Positions 60,604 to 64,000 of a stretch of DNA of 64,000 nucleotides are shown in pieces. The notes beneath the pieces were generated by a model. That model was given only the letters and a program-made list of their open reading frames with translations. It was not told the DNA's origin and did no database searches. The stretch's first letter is position 1. Each line of letters starts with the position of its first letter. A program made the translations under genes and the position numbers. The stretch is from Phycisphaerales bacterium. GTDB lineage: Bacteria > Planctomycetota > Phycisphaerae > UBA1845 > UTPLA1. Location: contig JAKSDK010000788.1 of NCBI GenBank assembly GCA_022360095.1, positions 62,001 to 126,000 of the forward strand. Reading direction: 5' to 3'.

Positions 60604-61101
60604 ATGTCGGAGCCTTTTCTTGCAGAAATACGTTTGATCGGGTTCAACTTTGCGCCTCGGGGCTGGGCGTTTTGTGACGGCCAGATTCTTCCGATCAACC
60701 AGAACCAGACCTTGTTTTCCCTGTTGGGTACGACGTACGGCGGCGACGGGCGAACGAGCTTCGCGTTGCCCGACATGCGCGGTCGCGTTCCGATTCACAC
60801 GGGTAACGGGTTCCAAGCCGGCCAGAAGGACGGCGAAGAGACCCACACGTTGGCCGCGCAAGAGATGCCGCTTCATGAACACCGGCTCCAAGGTGCGAGC
60901 GTCAACGCTGACTCCCGCGTCCCCGACGACAACCAATTCGCCAGGGCGCTCAATGCCTACACATCCCCGCAGAACCTGACTCCATTGGTATCGGGGACCG
61001 TGACCAATGTCGGAGGCGGGCAGGCGCATCAAAACATGCAGCCGTTCCTGGTGCTCAATTACGTTATCGCGCTACAAGGTCTTTTCCCCCCGATGAATTG
61101 A
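60604..61101 (+). CDS. Phage tail-collar domain protein 1 (microcystin-dependent-protein type)
   Basis: 165 residues from ATG 60604, with AAAGGAG eight bases upstream. The tail-collar domain (PF07484 type) starts FLAEIRLIGFNFAPRGWAFCDGQILPINQNQTLFSLLGTTYGGDGRTSFALPDMRGRVPIHTG; this is the canonical signature. The C-terminal half varies and ends VGGGQAHQNMQPFLVLNYVIALQG, the usual terminal strand. Collar domains form small trimeric heads of phage tail fibres. No other phage structural gene is present, so this is a domesticated or stand-alone form. It is the first of three tandem copies. Confidence 0.93.
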   Translation: MSEPFLAEIRLIGFNFAPRGWAFCDGQILPINQNQTLFSLLGTTYGGDGRTSFALPDMRGRVPIHTGNGFQAGQKDGEETHTLAAQEMPLHEHRLQGASVNADSRVPDDNQFARALNAYTSPQNLTPLVSGTVTNVGGGQAHQNMQPFLVLNYVIALQGLFPPMN

Positions 61102-61111
61102 GGAGGCTGAT

Positions 61112-61630
61112 ATGTCCGAACCGTTTGTCGGTGAAATTCGAATGTTCGCGGGTAACTTCGCTCCCAACGGCTGGGCGTTTTGCGATGGGCAGCTTCTGGC
61201 CGTTTCACAAAACGATGCCTTGTTTTCGCTTTTGGGTACCATCTACGGGGGCGATGGTCACACCACCTTCGGACTTCCGGAAATGCGAGGCAGGCTCCCG
61301 ATTCACGCGGGCAGCGGCCCCGGCCTGTCGCCAAGACTCTTGGGTGCGAAGGGCGGTGCGGAAAAAGTCACGCTGACCGTCAATGAGTTGCCGTCTCACA
61401 CGCACCCGATGCACGTCTCGACCGCGGCCGGGACCGTGAACGATTTGCAAAGTAATCTCCCTGCCAATTCACAGAACTTCGATATGTATATCGAGGACAT
61501 CCCCTCGGTGAATTTGAATTCGAGCACGATCACGAGTGTAGGAGGCAGCCAGTCCCATACGAACTTGCAGCCGTTCATCTGCATTCATTTTATCATCGCG
61601 TTATTCGGTATCTATCCGTCGCAAACCTAG
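61112..61630 (+). CDS. Phage tail-collar domain protein 2
   Basis: 172 residues, starting 10 bp after copy 1, with GAGGAGG five bases before ATG 61112. The collar signature is FVGEIRMFAGNFAPNGWAFCDGQLLAVSQNDALFSLLGTIYGGDGHTTFGLPEMRGRLPIHAGSGPGLSPRLLGAKGGAEKVTL. The tail ends SVGGSQSHTNLQPFICIHFIIALFGIYPS. It shares the collar with copies 1 and 3 but its variable central part (HVSTAAGTVNDLQSNLPANS) is unique. The short gap and strong site indicate translation from one operon transcript. Confidence 0.93.
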   Translation: MSEPFVGEIRMFAGNFAPNGWAFCDGQLLAVSQNDALFSLLGTIYGGDGHTTFGLPEMRGRLPIHAGSGPGLSPRLLGAKGGAEKVTLTVNELPSHTHPMHVSTAAGTVNDLQSNLPANSQNFDMYIEDIPSVNLNSSTITSVGGSQSHTNLQPFICIHFIIALFGIYPSQT

Positions 61631-61649
61631 GCGATCGAGGAGTATTGAC

Positions 61650-62180
61650 ATGTCCGAGCCATTCGTCGCTGAAATCAGGATCTTCGCCGGCAACTTCGCG
61701 CCAAGAGGCTGGGCCTTTTGCGACGGTCAGCTTCTTCCGATCTCGCAAAACACGGCCTTGTTCGCCCTCATTGGTACGATCTACGGGGGCGACGGTCAGT
61801 CGACGACGGCGCTGCCGAACATGCAGGGGCGAGCGCCGGTGCACCCTGGACAGGGACCGGGCTTGACGCCCAAGCAACTGGGCCAAAAAGGCGGCGTCGA
61901 AATGGTCACTCTATCAGAGGCCCAGATGCCCAACCATACGCATACGATGCGGGCGGCGCCCGACCCGGCTGATTTGAGAGTCCCGAACAATCTGCGTGCG
62001 TTCGCCCGTGCCCAGGACCTGTACTTGGACACGTCCGTCACGCCGAATGCCCCATTGGTCGATATGGCCACTCAGGCTCTGCCCAGCGCGGGCGGCAGCC
62101 AGTCGCACAACAACCTTCAGCCGTACATTGTTCTGAATTACATCATTGCGCTGGAGGGACTTTTCCCCAGTCAGTCTTAG
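61650..62180 (+). CDS. Phage tail-collar domain protein 3
   Basis: 176 residues, 19 bp after copy 2, with GAGGAG before ATG 61650. The collar block FVAEIRIFAGNFAPRGWAFCDGQLLPISQNTALFALIGTIYGGDGQSTTALPNMQGRAPVHPGQGPG is followed by MVTLSEAQMPNHTHTMRAAPDPADLR and ends SAGGSQSHNNLQPYIVLNYIIALEGLFPSQ. The His-rich segment (MPNHTHT) is typical and may bind metal. Copies 2 and 3 are closest to each other. Together the three could form a mixed trimer, but that is inference. The acetyltransferase gene follows 32 bp downstream. Confidence 0.93.
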   Translation: MSEPFVAEIRIFAGNFAPRGWAFCDGQLLPISQNTALFALIGTIYGGDGQSTTALPNMQGRAPVHPGQGPGLTPKQLGQKGGVEMVTLSEAQMPNHTHTMRAAPDPADLRVPNNLRAFARAQDLYLDTSVTPNAPLVDMATQALPSAGGSQSHNNLQPYIVLNYIIALEGLFPSQS

Positions 62181-62212
62181 CGCCGGCGCGGCCTGTCTAA
62201 GATCTTACAAGG

Positions 62213-62710
62213 ATGGAAAACCAAAACACGCACGAAGGTGACGTTCGATTGCGCCCCGTCGAGGCCGAAGACGATCCGTTTCTGCTCAAAGTTTATGCAA
62301 GCACCAGAGCGGCGGAGCTTTCTCAGACGGGCTGGGATGCGGCCCAGAAGGAAACGTTTGTTCGAATGCAGTTCAACGCGCAGCGGCAGCATTATCAATC
62401 GCGCTTTCCCGACGCCGAACATTCCGTCATCCTCAAGGGTAATCAAACTGTCGGCAGGCTCTATGTCTCGGACTCGGCTGAGGAGCTTCGGGTGCTGGAT
62501 ATCACCGTTCTGCCCGAGCATCGCAGCGCCGGCATCGGAGGCGCGATCCTCCGAGACCTTCTGGCCTCAGCTCGGAAGGCAGGTAAGCCCGTCCGAATCC
62601 ACGTCGAGGCTGACAGTCGTTGCACGGGTTTGTTCAATCGGTTGGGCTTCACCGTGGCACAGGAGAAGGAGTTGCACGTTCTGCTGGAATGGGTGCCGAG
62701 GGGTGAATAG
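62213..62710 (+). CDS. GNAT-family N-acetyltransferase (paralogue 2)
   Basis: 165 residues. The acetyl-CoA motif is ITVLPEHRSAGIGGAILRDLLASARKAG, followed by HVEADSRCTGLFNRLGFTVAQ. It is a paralogue of the GNAT at 52994 with the same STRAxELxxxGW N-terminal block. As the last gene of the DUF6916/collar cluster it probably modifies one of its products, for example at a lysine or an N-terminus; this is an inference from association only. The ATG at 62213 directly follows ACAAGG, so its ribosome site is short-spaced. A family 2 hairpin follows at 62749. Confidence 0.9.
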   Translation: MENQNTHEGDVRLRPVEAEDDPFLLKVYASTRAAELSQTGWDAAQKETFVRMQFNAQRQHYQSRFPDAEHSVILKGNQTVGRLYVSDSAEELRVLDITVLPEHRSAGIGGAILRDLLASARKAGKPVRIHVEADSRCTGLFNRLGFTVAQEKELHVLLEWVPRGE

Positions 62711-62748
62711 CGGGGGGGCGTTTGGGTTGATGGGGCGCCGGGGGAGGA

Positions 62749-62775
62749 CCCCGGGCAGGCTTGCCCGGGGCTTTG
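62749..62775 (+). terminator. Hairpin family 2, copy 7
   Basis: CCCCGGGC (62749-62756) pairs with GCCCGGGG (62763-62770), loop AGGCTT, tail CTTTGAG. It ends the collar operon and faces the convergent protease gene. Confidence 0.7.
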
Positions 62776-62798
62776 AGTTAAGAGCGATCGCGACGAAG

Positions 62799-64000
62799 TT
62801 ATTTGGACGACAATGTGACCGCGGGAAGATCTAACAATTTCAATGCTCGTTGGACCAGCATCTGACGATAGACGGGTGAATTTTTTTGGGTTACGGGAAT
62901 CCATTCATCCACGTTTGCAGGGTTGCCCTCGAGCACTTCACCGTTCGGTCGAATCGTATGTCCAATGGACCACATGAACCGGACAAGCTGCTGGGCCGTT
63001 CCGGGCAAGAAGAGGTTCTCCTTGTGTTCCCAAGTATTGCTATAGCCTCCGGTCGGCATTCCGATCGTGGTTGCGAGCGAATTGTCCACAATGATGGACG
63101 CAAACTGGTCCAATTGTGATCCACCATGGGGGCCCAATAAGACGATGGCGCGCCCCCGAAAATGCGGCTTGATCGGAAATAGAAACCCCTTGGAGTTGCG
63201 CGGCAGGTGTGCCAGTTTGAAAGGCACCTCGTTGGAGTATTCGTCTCCTCGGGCGATCGCAGGCTCGACATCCATTTCGAGCCACTCGACTAACCAGCTA
63301 CCGTCACCCATCGCCCTGGGAAAGCCGGCACCCGTGGCTGCACGGTCTTTGATTTCCCTGCGTATGTTGGCGATCAATAGAGGAATCGCGTCGCTTATTC
63401 GCACATTGCAAAACGTCGTTCGAAAAGGTTTCGGAAACAAGCGTTGGAGTGCGTGGGGGCTGAGTGACCCTCCGCGCGATGTGGTGCAATCGATGATTAG
63501 GGGGCGATCGAGCCAGTTGCGGCGCTGGGCGTATTTGACCAGCGTGTTCAGGTCGTCGATGAGTTCTTCTTTGAAGGCATGCCATGCGATGAGAAGGACC
63601 TCCGGGCCCCGTCTCGGTGCATAAAGCGTGAATGTTTTCAGATCCAACAAGGTTCGCCAACCGGGGTATGGAGATTTCGATTCGACCATCCATTTAAAAT
63701 TGCGGATGTTTTCAACGAGTTCCACGTCAATTTCCAACGTTTTGCCGCCTGGCTTTCGGAGCTTGTAACGAGCTCGGTCAGGGTTCAGTTCGGCCGGCCA
63801 GAAGCGACTGCGGCGGCTAAGGGCGCGAGCCAGTTCCCACCAGAGTCCAATGTCCGTCGAGGAACGAAGGTACGGAGAAATACTTCGTTTCCAATCGCGG
63901 AACGCCTGTCCGTTCACTTCAATGACCCGGTCACCGATTTCCACGCCTTCGGGCGCGTTGTTCACGGGCAAGTCGGAAACGAAACAAAAGGGGGCGTTCA
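62799..64000 (-). CDS. PDZ/S41-like serine protease, N-terminus beyond the right edge
   Basis: About 400 residues are in the window and the frame stays open to the edge, so the start is missing. The first visible part, NNAPEGVEIGDRVIEVNGQAF, is a PDZ-domain core. Further on, LLIAWHAFKEELIDDLNTLVKYA and DRPLIIDCTTSRGGSLSPHALQRLF resemble the S41 tail-specific protease fold (strand IID followed by GGS), and AIVLLGPHGGSQLDQFASIIVDNSLATTIGMPTGGYSNTW resembles the segment holding the catalytic Ser and the GxxTGG turn. The Ser in GGSQLDQFA is the likely nucleophile. Such proteases usually cleave exported proteins at C-termini. Family membership is by motif only. Confidence 0.75.
   Translation of the reverse strand, partial: NAPFCFVSDLPVNNAPEGVEIGDRVIEVNGQAFRDWKRSISPYLRSSTDIGLWWELARALSRRSRFWPAELNPDRARYKLRKPGGKTLEIDVELVENIRNFKWMVESKSPYPGWRTLLDLKTFTLYAPRRGPEVLLIAWHAFKEELIDDLNTLVKYAQRRNWLDRPLIIDCTTSRGGSLSPHALQRLFPKPFRTTFCNVRISDAIPLLIANIRREIKDRAATGAGFPRAMGDGSWLVEWLEMDVEPAIARGDEYSNEVPFKLAHLPRNSKGFLFPIKPHFRGRAIVLLGPHGGSQLDQFASIIVDNSLATTIGMPTGGYSNTWEHKENLFLPGTAQQLVRFMWSIGHTIRPNGEVLEGNPANVDEWIPVTQKNSPVYRQMLVQRALKLLDLPAVTLSSK

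Noticed and set aside
52982-62710. A prophage
   Set aside because: Tail-collar proteins alone are present. No integrase, terminase, capsid, portal, tail-tube or lysis gene is seen.

Overview
The window reads as chromosomal DNA from a planctomycete, most likely of the Phycisphaerae type. That is an inference from gene style: three ECF sigma factors each overlapping a Ser/Thr kinase-TPR gene, many secreted repeat proteins with dockerin, thrombospondin-3-like, tandem-95 and beta-helix modules, PEP-CTERM-like anchors, and a moderately high G+C content. No rRNA gene, transposase, integrase or CRISPR array was seen.

Layout. 1-13.3 kb: a left-truncated secreted glycosidase-like protein, sigma/kinase pair 1 (+), a double serine hydrolase coupled to a DUF1989 protein (-), and sigma/kinase pair 2 (-). 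13.4-23.2 kb: three consecutive secreted proteins (+), each preceded by a related leader and two followed by the same terminator hairpin, then a degenerate metallopeptidase-like dockerin protein (-). 23.6-24.8 kb: PadR regulator and GyrI-like protein, with a perfect 20-bp palindrome at the PadR start. 25.0-33.5 kb: a complete histidine operon, hisG-hisC/HAD-hisB-hisH-hisF-hisA/I/E-hisD, followed by nadA. It is preceded by a His-rich leader peptide and a classical alternative-hairpin attenuator. 33.9-42 kb: dockerin protein, RND efflux pair, an unrecognised conserved-looking gene and a PEP-CTERM protein. 42.2-45.5 kb: sigma/kinase pair 3 (-). 45.8-48.7 kb: Cys-rich lipoprotein and two tandem paralogous anchored proteins, convergent with an MFS transporter. 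50.1-51.0 kb: an RNA-rich gap with a tRNA-like gene, a perfect extended Shine-Dalgarno sequence, and a promoter-to-terminator unit that looks like a structured RNA. 51.1-62.7 kb: secreted tandem-repeat protein, GNAT, a 2055-residue tandem-95/beta-helix protein, then DUF6916, three tail-collar proteins and a second GNAT. 62.8-64.0 kb: right-truncated PDZ/S41-like protease.

How the genes work together. The histidine operon supplies every biosynthetic activity in seven reading frames, six of them joined by 4-nt stop/start overlaps. Its leader RNA gives direct feedback from charged His-tRNA. The HAD domain fused to HisC is the only candidate histidinol-phosphate phosphatase present. The sigma/kinase pairs look like separate signalling modules that may control the surface-protein genes around them; nothing in the sequence proves which targets they have.

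Most interesting items: (1) the his attenuator with an apparently leaderless leader peptide; (2) the DUF6916/tail-collar/GNAT cluster next to a giant surface protein; (3) a shared Cys-containing C-terminal anchor motif on four proteins; (4) two dispersed hairpin families and a repeated leader; (5) the RNA-rich gap at 50 kb.
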